Counted from the first letter of the stretch, positions 1-6,292 are shown. The stretch: DNA of 6,710 bases from an uncultured PS1 clade bacterium (GCA_937950605.1 CALFDA010000022.1:1-6710), one strand, 5' to 3'. Made by a program: numbers and translations. Notes: a model not told the origin generated them from the sequence alone.

Positions 1-273
1 CTCGACTTTTTTAGCAATTAGACTAAAGTCTGTGTTTAGAGTCTCGCCATCTTTAATAGTAATGTCATAGACATAACCTGATTGGACTTTGACGTGCTGA
101 ATACCCTTGCCCTTGTCGACAATGATGTTGTTTTTGTTTAAGTCTTTTAAAAGGTATTGAACGCTTAGTTTGTCTAAACCTTTGAAAAGATTTTGTAATT
201 GATGTGTCGATTTACTGTAAGAAAGAACATCTTTCTTTAGCGAATAAAAACATAAGAATAATAGGGTTATTCG
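1..273 (-). pseudogene. Open frame of unknown protein, no start codon, runs off left edge
   Basis: On the minus strand a frame stays open for 91 codons, from just after a TAA-TAG stop pair (279-274) to the window edge. The predicted product is mixed and polar, with segments such as LFKGLDKLSVQYLLKDLNK and IIVDKGKGIQHVKVQSGYVY, and looks like soluble protein rather than random translation. The frame contains no ATG, GTG or TTG, so it cannot start normally inside the window. Another minus-strand frame (about 390 down to 232) is also open and lysine/asparagine-rich, including SSKKAQNLTKYLDKLHNQ, and it overlaps the end of this one. A frameshifted older gene spanning both frames would explain this. 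The inverted repeat at 238-276 lies at the junction. I do not recognise the family and assign no function. An unusual ATT or ATA start, or a sequencing error, remains possible. Confidence 0.45.
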
Positions 274-276
274 CTA
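238..276. repeat. Perfect 10-bp inverted repeat with 19-nt spacer
   Basis: TAGCGAATAA at 238-247 is the exact reverse complement of TTATTCGCTA at 267-276. The arms do not extend further outward. The element straddles the point where the startless minus-strand frame opens, and the in-frame TAG stop (276-274) is part of the right arm. It could be a hairpin in RNA, a protein-binding site or a scar of an inserted element. There is no T-run right after either arm, so it does not look like an intrinsic terminator. Confidence 0.6.
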
Positions 277-468
277 TTAACCGAGTGTTTTTAATGTTTT
301 GATTATGTAATTTATCTAAATATTTGGTAAGATTTTGTGCTTTTTTGCTAGATAGTGTTACTTTTGTTGTAAAAAGTAGGATAGCACGTTAAAACGCTTG
401 TAGAGTTATTTGTTTTGATGTATTTTCGCAAAAATTAGCAGATTTATAGATGACACGGCATAATTTTC

Positions 469-479
469 TTGCATTGCAA
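469..479. repeat. Short odd palindrome TTGCATTGCAA
   Basis: Two 5-bp arms (TTGCA and TGCAA) flank a single T, 8 bp beyond the pyrF stop codon. The sequence is symmetric but short, and no T-run follows on the minus strand, so it is not a convincing pyrF terminator. It could be a small operator or chance. The bases between this site and the left-edge frame (280-468) show no start-to-stop gene that I would call, only AT-rich spacer. Confidence 0.3.
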
Positions 480-486
480 CAAATTT

Positions 487-1254
487 TTAGAGGTTAACAC
501 TGGTGAAATATTTTTTTATTCTATCTTGAATATGTAATGCCGCTTCTCTGGGGGAAGTTAAGTTGTAGATTTTTTTATAACCTTCTCTAATAGGTCTTCC
601 CATAACTATATAATCTGCGCCGTTATTAAATGCCTCTTCCACATCAATGGTTCTTTTTTGATCATCTGCTTCGGTATTTTTTACGGGTCTTATGCCTGGA
701 GAAACAATTATAAAATTTGCTCCAAACTTATTTCTTAATTCTGAGACTTCCAATCCAGAAGAAATTACCCCATCACAACCAATACTAAGTGCTCTTTTTG
801 CACGGGACAAAACAAGGCTTTTTATATCAACACTACCCATCTCTAAATCATCAATATCACCTTGATCTAAACTGGTTAATACTGTTACAGCAAGCACTTT
901 TATATCACCCTTTTCTTTGTTTGCTGCTCTAAGTGCCTCATCTTGAGCATGCACGGTTACAAAATGTATGCCTTGGTATTTTTTTAATTGTCTAATAGCG
1001 GAAGAAACTGTTTGCGGGACATCGTTAAATTTAATATCTGCAAATATTTTTTTATTTTTTTTTGAAAGCCAATCAATCAATTCAAAATACCCATTTGACA
1101 TTAATAGTTCTAGTCCTAATTTATAGAAATGCACAGTATCACCTAGTTCTTGTACTATTTTTTTTGCCTCTTTAACATCTGCCACGTCAAGTGCAAAAAT
1201 TAGTCTTTCCTTAATAGGTATATCTTTTTTTGCTAAATGTATTTTATTGTTCAT
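487..1254 (-). CDS. pyrF: Orotidine 5'-phosphate decarboxylase
   Basis: PyrF converts orotidine monophosphate to UMP, the last step of de novo pyrimidine synthesis, as a cytoplasmic TIM-barrel homodimer. The 255-residue product shows the family blocks in order: ALDV with Asp23, KLGLEL with the substrate-binding Lys45, the catalytic D-x-K-x-x-D motif in FADIKFNDVP (Asp73, Lys75, Asp78), TVLTS at 124-128, the phosphate-binding SPGIRP at 185-190, and MGRPI with Arg220. All catalytic residues are present, so it should be active. It is slightly long because about 14 extra residues precede the first strand. The ATG at 1254 is the only plausible start, and no clear Shine-Dalgarno precedes it. The loop reads KFND where many bacterial homologues have KFHD, and TVHAQDEAL replaces the common NVHASGG, so it belongs to a less typical branch. 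It appears to be transcribed alone. Confidence 0.95.
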   Translation of the reverse strand: MNNKIHLAKKDIPIKERLIFALDVADVKEAKKIVQELGDTVHFYKLGLELLMSNGYFELIDWLSKKNKKIFADIKFNDVPQTVSSAIRQLKKYQGIHFVTVHAQDEALRAANKEKGDIKVLAVTVLTSLDQGDIDDLEMGSVDIKSLVLSRAKRALSIGCDGVISSGLEVSELRNKFGANFIIVSPGIRPVKNTEADDQKRTIDVEEAFNNGADYIVMGRPIREGYKKIYNLTSPREAALHIQDRIKKYFTSVNL

Positions 1255-1308
1255 ATTTTAATATTTGATTAGCTTGAGAGTTCTGTGAAACCTTTTACAA
1301 GGGGTGAT

Positions 1309-1338
1309 TTTATACTACAGCAGTTTTTGTGTGTGTAA
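1309..1338 (-). promoter_or_regulatory. Candidate pyrF promoter
   Basis: On the minus strand a TATAAA -10-like hexamer (1314-1309) lies 18 nt from a weak TTACAC -35-like hexamer (1338-1333), giving a leader of roughly 45-50 nt before the pyrF ATG. The -10 is reasonable but the -35 matches consensus poorly. The 160-bp gap from comM makes a separate promoter here likely, though comM read-through is also possible. Confidence 0.35.
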
Positions 1339-1414
1339 CGAATGTGTCTATTCGGGCATTACGATATTACACTGTTTAACAACCAACTAGTCGGTTTGTT
1401 TGCTGTAATCTATT

Positions 1415-2923
1415 TTAGTTAGACTCGCTTCTATAACTAATCGCCTCGCTTAAATGCTGAATATTTACACTATCTGAGTTGTCTAAATCTGCAATGGTTC
1501 TAGCAACTTTTAGAATGCGGTGATGGGCGCGTGCCGAGAGGTGGAATTTGTCAATCGCGTTTGCTAACAGACGTTTGTTGTTTTTATCAAGTTTAATGAG
1601 GGTGTCAATTTCGCTAGGATTGAGTTTGTCGTTGGTTTTGTTTTGGCGTTGAATCTGTTTGTTGTAAGCCTTTAAAACCCTTTGGCGTATTATTTTGCTT
1701 GATTCCGCATTTGTATTTTCTTGACTAAGTAGGTCTTTTTTCGACAAAGGTGGAACATTTAGCACCATATCAATTCTATCTAGTAGCGGTCCTGATATTT
1801 TGTTTTTATATTTATATATTTGGTCTTCAGTGCAATGACATTTGTCCGTACCATCGCCATAAAAACCGCAGGGGCAAGGATTCATTGAGCCAAGTAATTG
1901 AAAGTTAGCAGGAAAGGCGACTTGCTGGGCGACGCGGGATAAGTGAATCACGCCACTTTCTAAGGGTTGGCGCAAAACTTCTAAAACATTTCTTGGGAAT
2001 TCTGGTAGTTCATCTAAAAACAACACCCCCTCATGTGCTAATGATATTTCGCCTGGTTTAGGGATTGAGCCACCACCAACTAAAGCGATCGCTGAAGCTG
2101 AGTGATGCACAGAGCGAAATGGACGAACCTTTAGTTTGTTTAAATCTAGTGTTTTATTAGCCACCGAGTAAATTGCAGCACGCTCTAATGCTTTGTCTTC
2201 GCTAAGTGGTGGCATAATTGAGGGTAGGCGCTCTGCTAACATGGTTTTGCCTGAACCAGGTGTGCCAATTAAAAGCAGATTATGTCCACCAGTTGCAGCA
2301 ATTTCTAGTGCGCGTTTAGCATGATATTGTCCTTTTACTTGAGAAAAATCATTCTCATAAGTAGTATGAATATTTGCCAAATTGTGAGACAATGGGCTGA
2401 TATTGCCAACATTTTGCAAAAAACTACAAACCTGCAACAAATATTGGCAAGGATAAATAGTTGCTTGCTTAATTAATGCGTATTGACTGCATGTTTGTGC
2501 AGGTAAAACAATTTGATGTGATGCGCGACTACTAGCAATAATGGCAGGCAATAAACCTTCGGTGGCGCGTAATGAGCCATTTAGACCCAATTCGCCATAA
2601 AATTCCAAATTATCCAAATTGATTTTTGCTGTAATTTGTGTGCTTGCTAGCAATAACCCAACGGCAATTGGCAAATCATACCTGCCACCACTTTTTGGTA
2701 AATTAGCTGGTGCTAAACTAACAGTAATACGACCTTTAGGAAATTTAAATTTTGAATTTATTAACGCACTACGCACGCGTTCTTTGCTTTCACGCACTGC
2801 ACCTTCGGGCAAACCTACGATAGAAAAACTAGGCAAGCCACTTGAAATGTGCGTCTCGATAATAACCAATGGTGCTTCCATACCTGTTGATGCACGGGTA
2901 AACAGTTGGCTTAATTGACTCAT
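1415..2923 (-). CDS. comM: ComM/YifB-family AAA+ ATPase (Mg-chelatase-like)
   Basis: ComM is a ring-forming AAA+ helicase that promotes branch migration when single-stranded DNA recombines into the chromosome, notably in natural transformation. In the 502-residue product an N-terminal Lon-protease-like fold (ChlI-type, about 10-170) begins with FTRASTGMEAPLV and IVGLPEGAVRESKERVRSA. The Mg-chelatase ATPase core follows: Walker A GTPGSGKT (220-227), Walker B VLFLDEL (Asp304, Glu305), the four-cysteine insert NPCPCG...CHC (350, 352, 362, 364), and an arginine-finger region LLDRID near 381-385. A helical C-terminal domain ends the protein. An ATG nine codons upstream (2950) is in frame, but 2923 is preferred: it forms an ATGA overlap with the tsaD stop, follows purine-rich sequence, and matches the usual family N-terminus. 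It is the last gene of the lptB-tsaD-comM run. Confidence 0.93.
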   Translation of the reverse strand: MSQLSQLFTRASTGMEAPLVIIETHISSGLPSFSIVGLPEGAVRESKERVRSALINSKFKFPKGRITVSLAPANLPKSGGRYDLPIAVGLLLASTQITAKINLDNLEFYGELGLNGSLRATEGLLPAIIASSRASHQIVLPAQTCSQYALIKQATIYPCQYLLQVCSFLQNVGNISPLSHNLANIHTTYENDFSQVKGQYHAKRALEIAATGGHNLLLIGTPGSGKTMLAERLPSIMPPLSEDKALERAAIYSVANKTLDLNKLKVRPFRSVHHSASAIALVGGGSIPKPGEISLAHEGVLFLDELPEFPRNVLEVLRQPLESGVIHLSRVAQQVAFPANFQLLGSMNPCPCGFYGDGTDKCHCTEDQIYKYKNKISGPLLDRIDMVLNVPPLSKKDLLSQENTNAESSKIIRQRVLKAYNKQIQRQNKTNDKLNPSEIDTLIKLDKNNKRLLANAIDKFHLSARAHHRILKVARTIADLDNSDSVNIQHLSEAISYRSESN

Positions 2924-2941
2924 ACTGCCTGTAAATCCTCC
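2920..2941 (-). promoter_or_regulatory. Ribosome-binding region and ATGA coupling at tsaD/comM
   Basis: The comM ATG (2923-2921) shares two bases with the tsaD TGA stop (2922-2920), the classic four-base overlap of translationally coupled genes. Upstream are GGAGG at 2941-2937 (13 nt before the ATG, rather far) and a nearer AGG at 2930-2928 (4 nt before it). The alternative ATG at 2950 has no Shine-Dalgarno-like sequence before it. These points decide the comM start. Confidence 0.6.
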
Positions 2942-3942
2942 AAACTCCATCTGGGCTTGATGATAATTTTATTGCTCTTTGATGTTTGTCCTTTGATAAG
3001 CCTAAGATGTCCAGCAAGTGCAATCATGGCACCGTTGTCGGTACAAAAATCTTGACGTGGATAAAACACTTCGGTGCTTGATTTTATACCCATTGTGTCT
3101 AATGTGTTTCTTAATGCTTCGTTAGCACTTACGCCCCCCGCAACAACCAAAGCCTTATACCCTGTTTGTTTTAATGCTCGACGACATTTAATCATCAGTG
3201 TTTGTGTTGCAGCAACTTCAAAGGCTTTGGCAATATCGGCTTTTTGCATCGGATATTGTGTGAAAGTATTGCGTGCAAAAGTTTTGAGTCCGCTAAAACT
3301 AAAATCCAGCCCTGGTCTATCTGTTAGAGGTTTTGGAAATTCAAAAATTCCTTCTATGCCCCTTTGAGCAAGCATAGCAAGTGCTGGTCCACCTGGATAT
3401 TCTAAACCCATAATTTTAGCGGTTTTATCAAAAGCTTCTCCCACTGCATCATCTAAGGATTCGCCCAAAATTTTGTATTGTCCTATTGCTGTAACATCAA
3501 CCAATAATGTATGTCCGCCAGAAACCAATAATGCCAAAAATGGAAACTTGGGCTTTCTTGCTTCTAACAAAGGTGCGAGCAAATGTCCTTCCATATGATG
3601 CACACCCAAAGCAGGGATTTTCAGGCTCCAAGCCAAAGATTGTGCCACAGCACTACCAACCAATAACGCTCCTGCTAAACCTGGTCCAGCGGTGTAGGCA
3701 ATTGCACTAACATCGCTAAGTTTGATTTTGCCATCTTTGAGTGTTGCCTTAATCAGTGGCAAAACACGCTGTATGTGATCGCGAGATGCCAATTCTGGCA
3801 CAACGCCACCATATTCTTGATGAATTTTAACTTGGGAAAATAACTGATGTGCAATCAAACCATCTTTTTGCGAATACAGTCCAATGCCTGTTTCATCGCA
3901 TGAGCTTTCTATGCCTAATGTGATAAAATCAGCCACGCTCAC
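2920..3942 (-). CDS. tsaD: tRNA N6-adenosine threonylcarbamoyltransferase
   Basis: TsaD (formerly YgjD/Gcp) transfers the threonylcarbamoyl group from TC-AMP to A37 of tRNAs reading ANN codons, making t6A. It works in the cytoplasm with TsaB and TsaE, using TC-AMP made by TsaC. The 340-residue product is full length and shows the Kae1/ASKHA signatures: GIESSCDETG at 10-19, VPELASRDH at 48-56, metal-binding HHMEGH (His116, His120), LVSGGHT at 139-145, FSFSGLKTF at 214-222, VAGGVSAN near 267-274, and the metal ligand Asp302 in CTDNGAM. Translation starts at GTG 3942, preceded by GAGAGG (3957-3952) at 9-nt spacing. A second GTG two codons in (3936) is possible but worse placed. The gene overlaps the end of lptB by 14 bp and comM by 4 bp. 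Confidence 0.96.
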   Translation of the reverse strand: MSVADFITLGIESSCDETGIGLYSQKDGLIAHQLFSQVKIHQEYGGVVPELASRDHIQRVLPLIKATLKDGKIKLSDVSAIAYTAGPGLAGALLVGSAVAQSLAWSLKIPALGVHHMEGHLLAPLLEARKPKFPFLALLVSGGHTLLVDVTAIGQYKILGESLDDAVGEAFDKTAKIMGLEYPGGPALAMLAQRGIEGIFEFPKPLTDRPGLDFSFSGLKTFARNTFTQYPMQKADIAKAFEVAATQTLMIKCRRALKQTGYKALVVAGGVSANEALRNTLDTMGIKSSTEVFYPRQDFCTDNGAMIALAGHLRLIKGQTSKSNKIIIKPRWSLEDLQAV

Positions 3943-4657
3943 CCAAGTATACCTCTCGCACCCTATCGTTGTTCAAAATTTGCTCTTTGCTGCCTTCAGT
4001 AATGATTGAACCACTGTGCAATACGTAGGAGCGATCGCAGGTGTCAAGCACTTCACGATAATTATGATCAGTAATCAAGATACCGATACCTTTGTTTTTT
4101 AAATGTAGAATAATTTGCTGTATATCACCCACAGAAATTGGATCAACCCCTGCAAAAGGCTCGTCTAACAAAATAAATTTTGGCTCCATTGCCAATGCTC
4201 TAGCAATTTCTACGCGTCGCCTTTCGCCACCAGATAGACTTAGCCCTTTAAGTTTGCGAATATGTTTGATACTGAATTCTGCTAATAATGCCTCCAGATG
4301 TTGTTTTTTAGTATTTTTATCTAAGGATTGATTAATCTCTAAAACTGCCATAATATTATTTTCAACAGATAACTTTCTGAAAACAGAAGGCTCTTGGGGT
4401 AGGTATCCCAACCCTAATTTAGCGCGTTTATGCATTGGCAGGTGGTCAATCTTACGGTTGTTTAAAATGACCTGACCAGAATCAGTTTTAACCAACCCAC
4501 AAGTAATATAAAAACAGGTAGTTTTTCCCGCTCCATTTGTCCCTAATAATCCGACTATTTCGCCACTTTTTACAAAAAATGAAACGCCAGAAACCACATC
4601 TCTACCCGCATAGGTTTTGCTGATATTAATAACTTTAAGTGAATGATGTGCTAACAC
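3929..4657 (-). CDS. lptB: LPS export ABC transporter ATP-binding protein LptB
   Basis: LptB is the cytoplasmic ATPase of the LptB2FGC inner-membrane machine that extracts lipopolysaccharide and drives it across the LptA bridge to LptDE. The 242-residue product matches the usual length and motifs: Walker A GTNGAGKTT (39-47), Q-loop YLPQE (Gln88), ABC signature LSGGE (141-145) within LSGGERRRVEIARALA, Walker B FILLDEP (Asp165, Glu166), the FAGVDPISV D-loop region, and H-loop TDHN with His198. SVFRKLSVENNIMAVL is typical of LptB rather than other ABC ATPases. Walker A has Thr40 where the E. coli protein has proline, which still fits GxxGxGKT. The start is GTG at 4657 with AGG 4 nt upstream. LptA and LptC, its usual upstream neighbours in gammaproteobacteria, are absent here. 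It is the first gene of the lptB-tsaD-comM run. Confidence 0.95.
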   Translation of the reverse strand: MLAHHSLKVINISKTYAGRDVVSGVSFFVKSGEIVGLLGTNGAGKTTCFYITCGLVKTDSGQVILNNRKIDHLPMHKRAKLGLGYLPQEPSVFRKLSVENNIMAVLEINQSLDKNTKKQHLEALLAEFSIKHIRKLKGLSLSGGERRRVEIARALAMEPKFILLDEPFAGVDPISVGDIQQIILHLKNKGIGILITDHNYREVLDTCDRSYVLHSGSIITEGSKEQILNNDRVREVYLGERG

Positions 4658-4677
4658 AGAACCTAGCTAAGCGCAAA

Positions 4678-4683
4678 TTTATA
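4678..4683 (-). promoter_or_regulatory. Candidate -10 for lptB
   Basis: TATAAA on the minus strand lies 20 nt before the lptB GTG and would give a very short leader. No good -35 hexamer is present at 16-18 nt, so the assignment is weak. Another TATTAT-like -10 lies about 22 bp further upstream on the same strand. Confidence 0.25.
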
Positions 4684-4712
4684 TGTAATTTCCATCGTCC
4701 GATAATACCCGA

Positions 4713-4742
4713 TTCAAATCTTTATTTGTAGCACTTGATAAT
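4713..4742 (+). promoter_or_regulatory. Candidate promoter before the 42-codon ORF
   Basis: TTCAAA (4713-4718) and GATAAT (4737-4742) are separated by 18 nt. They match the -35 consensus at four of six positions and the -10 at five of six. A transcript from here would start about 20 nt before the ATG at 4770. In such AT-rich DNA, matches of this quality can arise by chance. Confidence 0.3.
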
Positions 4743-4769
4743 TCACCCTTTAACTTATTCTAAAAACCT

Positions 4770-4898
4770 ATGATTATTTGCACTCATTTCATTGTCGCCA
4801 TAGCACTGTTTACATTACTCATCGTTGTTATTGCAAAACCAGCAAAAATCACTAAATTTTTCATTTTTAACGATTTAAATCAATCTCTAAAAATTTAG
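4770..4898 (+). CDS. Possible 42-residue single-pass membrane peptide
   Basis: An ATG-to-TAG frame of 42 codons encodes a strongly hydrophobic N-terminal segment (about residues 7-22, FIVAIALFTLLIVVIA) followed by a basic stretch KPAKITK and a polar tail. This is the pattern of a small inner-membrane protein with its basic end in the cytoplasm. It sits in the lptB-ubiM divergent spacer, codirectional with ubiM. A candidate promoter precedes it, but no Shine-Dalgarno does, and an in-frame stop lies a few bases upstream. I do not recognise a family. It may be a real small protein, a remnant of a lost gene, or a chance ORF in AT-rich DNA. Confidence 0.3.
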   Translation: MIICTHFIVAIALFTLLIVVIAKPAKITKFFIFNDLNQSLKI

Positions 4899-4951
4899 CC
4901 GATAAGTTATAAATTAAGTTGATTATTTTTTAAAATTGTATGCAGAAGACA

Positions 4952-4957
4952 TATAAT
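4952..4957 (+). promoter_or_regulatory. Candidate upstream -10 for ubiM
   Basis: A perfect TATAAT hexamer lies 111 nt before the ubiM start. The -35 region at 16-18 nt is only T/A-rich. If used, the transcript would carry the imperfect palindrome at 4971-4987 in its leader. Confidence 0.3.
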
Positions 4958-4970
4958 CGGCAACCTTTTT

Positions 4971-4987
4971 TGTTTCTTAAAAGAACA
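4971..4987. repeat. Imperfect palindrome TGTTTCTTAAAAGAACA
   Basis: Arms TGTTTCTT and AAGAACA pair as seven base pairs with one bulged T around a two-base centre. It lies 14 nt downstream of the TATAAT at 4952-4957 and upstream of the TATAAT at 5035-5040. This position would suit an operator between two promoters, but no regulator can be named from it. Confidence 0.3.
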
Positions 4988-5031
4988 AGACATGATTGCA
5001 CAAAACAACACAAACCATAATCGCTTTGAGT

Positions 5032-5040
5032 TGTTATAAT
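5032..5040 (+). promoter_or_regulatory. Extended -10 promoter element for ubiM
   Basis: TGTTATAAT matches the extended -10 consensus TGnTATAAT exactly, which can compensate for the poor -35 region here. The predicted start site is near 5047, leaving a leader of about 20 nt before the ubiM ATG. This is the best promoter match in the window. Confidence 0.5.
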
Positions 5041-5068
5041 GAGCGTATTTGTCATTCATAAATAAAAT

Positions 5069-6292
5069 ATGCAGACGAGTTATGATATTGTTGTGATTGG
5101 TGGCGGACCTGCAGGACTGAGTTTTGCGTGCTCAATGATAGGGGCTAATGCCAAGGTATTAGTAATAGAAAAAGCAAGTATTGACATCATTTCTGCGCCT
5201 CAACCTGACGGTAGAGAGATTGCATTAACGCACCTATCCTTAGAAATTTTAAAAAAATTAGGTGTTTGGGATTTGCTGGACCAAAAACAAGTTTCTTTAC
5301 TAAAAGAAGCTAAGGTGTTTGATGGTGATAATCCACTATCTTTGTTAAACTTTAAATCTAGGTCTGCAAATGTTGAGGCTTTAGGCTATCTAGTGCCAAA
5401 TTATCAATTACGGCAAGCACTTTATCAGCGTGTAAAACCAGAGAAAAATATCACCATTATGACCGATAGTGTTGTTGATGATGTAGTCAATCATGCGTCT
5501 TATTCACAGGTATTACTTGTCAATGGCAAAACGATTGAGGCTAAATTAGTGGTTGCAGCCGATAGTCGTTTTTCTAATATTCGTAGAAAAGTTGGCATTC
5601 CAGCAATTATGCAAGATTTTTCTAAGGTAATGATTGTAACGACAATGAAGCATACAAAAAGCCATGATAATATTGCTTTAGAGTTGTTTGATTATGGGCA
5701 AACTTTAGCATTATTGCCGATGGTTGGCGATGAATCCTCTGTTGTATTAACTGTAAAGACGCAAGATTGTAGGAAAATGCTCGAAATGAATGCAAAAGAT
5801 TTTAATGCCAAAATGACACAAGACTTCAAAGGCAGAGTAGGGCAAATGACACAAGTGGGTAAGCGTCATTCTTATCCTTTGGTAGGGGTACATGCAAGGA
5901 CTTTTATTGCTGAGCGTTTTGCCTTGATTGGCGATGCTGCAGTAGGTATGCATCCAGTAACCGCACATGGCTTTAATTTAGGGCTTAGAGGACAAGATAT
6001 TTTAGCAACCTTAGTTAAAGAGGCTTTGGCGCAAGGACAGGATATCGGCACCAAAGATTTACTTAAGAATTTTGAAACCCAACACATTAATTTGAGTCGG
6101 GTTATGTTCTTTGGCACTAATGGCATTGTGGCATTGTTCACTAATGATGCGCCAGCGTTTAAGCAAATCAGAAGATTTGTATTAAAGTTTGCCGAGCACT
6201 TTCCACCCATTAAACATTTAATTACTAATCATTTAACTGAAGCCAAAAAATCCGCATTCCCCACACTCAAAAAAGTGTTCACCCATAAATAG
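5069..6292 (+). CDS. ubiM: Ubiquinone-synthesis FAD-dependent hydroxylase, UbiM type
   Basis: This is a class A flavoprotein monooxygenase of the UbiH/UbiF/VisC group, which adds oxygen to the aromatic ring of ubiquinone precursors using O2 and FAD. The 407-residue product has the Rossmann GGGPAG (11-16) with Glu34 for the ADP ribose, a DGREIALTHLS block (47-57), the internal ADSRFSNIRR motif (Asp165), and the FAD-binding GDAAVGMHPVTAHGFNLG block (Asp289, His295, Pro296). DGREIALTHLS and the exact AAVGMHPVTAHGFN wording resemble the UbiM subgroup as I recall it from Neisseria, rather than UbiH, UbiF or UbiI. UbiM enzymes differ in which ring carbon they hydroxylate, so the position cannot be stated. 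The ATG at 5069 places the first strand as usual, although no Shine-Dalgarno is visible. The protein should sit at the membrane or in a Ubi complex. It appears monocistronic. Confidence 0.85.
   Translation: MQTSYDIVVIGGGPAGLSFACSMIGANAKVLVIEKASIDIISAPQPDGREIALTHLSLEILKKLGVWDLLDQKQVSLLKEAKVFDGDNPLSLLNFKSRSANVEALGYLVPNYQLRQALYQRVKPEKNITIMTDSVVDDVVNHASYSQVLLVNGKTIEAKLVVAADSRFSNIRRKVGIPAIMQDFSKVMIVTTMKHTKSHDNIALELFDYGQTLALLPMVGDESSVVLTVKTQDCRKMLEMNAKDFNAKMTQDFKGRVGQMTQVGKRHSYPLVGVHARTFIAERFALIGDAAVGMHPVTAHGFNLGLRGQDILATLVKEALAQGQDIGTKDLLKNFETQHINLSRVMFFGTNGIVALFTNDAPAFKQIRRFVLKFAEHFPPIKHLITNHLTEAKKSAFPTLKKVFTHK

Larger units (their letters stand above)
4658..5068. other. Divergent intergenic region between lptB and ubiM
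   Basis: This 411-bp AT-rich spacer must hold promoters for lptB (minus) and ubiM (plus). Visible in it are several TATAAT-like hexamers, an imperfect palindrome at 4971-4987 and one possible small membrane ORF (4770-4898), each listed separately. I find no tRNA-like cloverleaf and no trace of lptA or lptC on the minus strand. Confidence 0.7.

Noticed and set aside
431..467. Long-range repeat AAAATTA / TAATTTT after pyrF
   Set aside because: The arms contain only A and T with a 23-base loop, which is expected by chance in this composition.
1288..1303. Small CCTT-GTAA-AAGG hairpin in the pyrF leader as an attenuator
   Set aside because: It has only four stem pairs and no T-run or leader peptide, so regulation by attenuation is not supported.
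1378..1400. Stem AACAACC / GGTTTGTT downstream of comM as a terminator
   Set aside because: The stem is short and bulged, and no T-run follows on the minus strand, so it is too weak to call.
2619..2918. Plus-strand open frame of 99 codons inside comM
   Set aside because: It lies wholly opposite the conserved N-terminal part of comM and has no family features; it is a shadow of the real gene.
2829..3023. Minus-strand 64-codon frame across the tsaD/comM junction
   Set aside because: It overlaps both well-supported genes in another frame and shows no recognisable domain.
3507..3710. Plus-strand 67-codon frame opposite tsaD
   Set aside because: It lies opposite the metal-binding core of tsaD; the coding signal belongs to tsaD.
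5872..6210. Minus-strand 112-codon frame opposite ubiM
   Set aside because: It sits opposite the conserved FAD-binding block of ubiM, and its cysteine- and lysine-rich translation has no family pattern.
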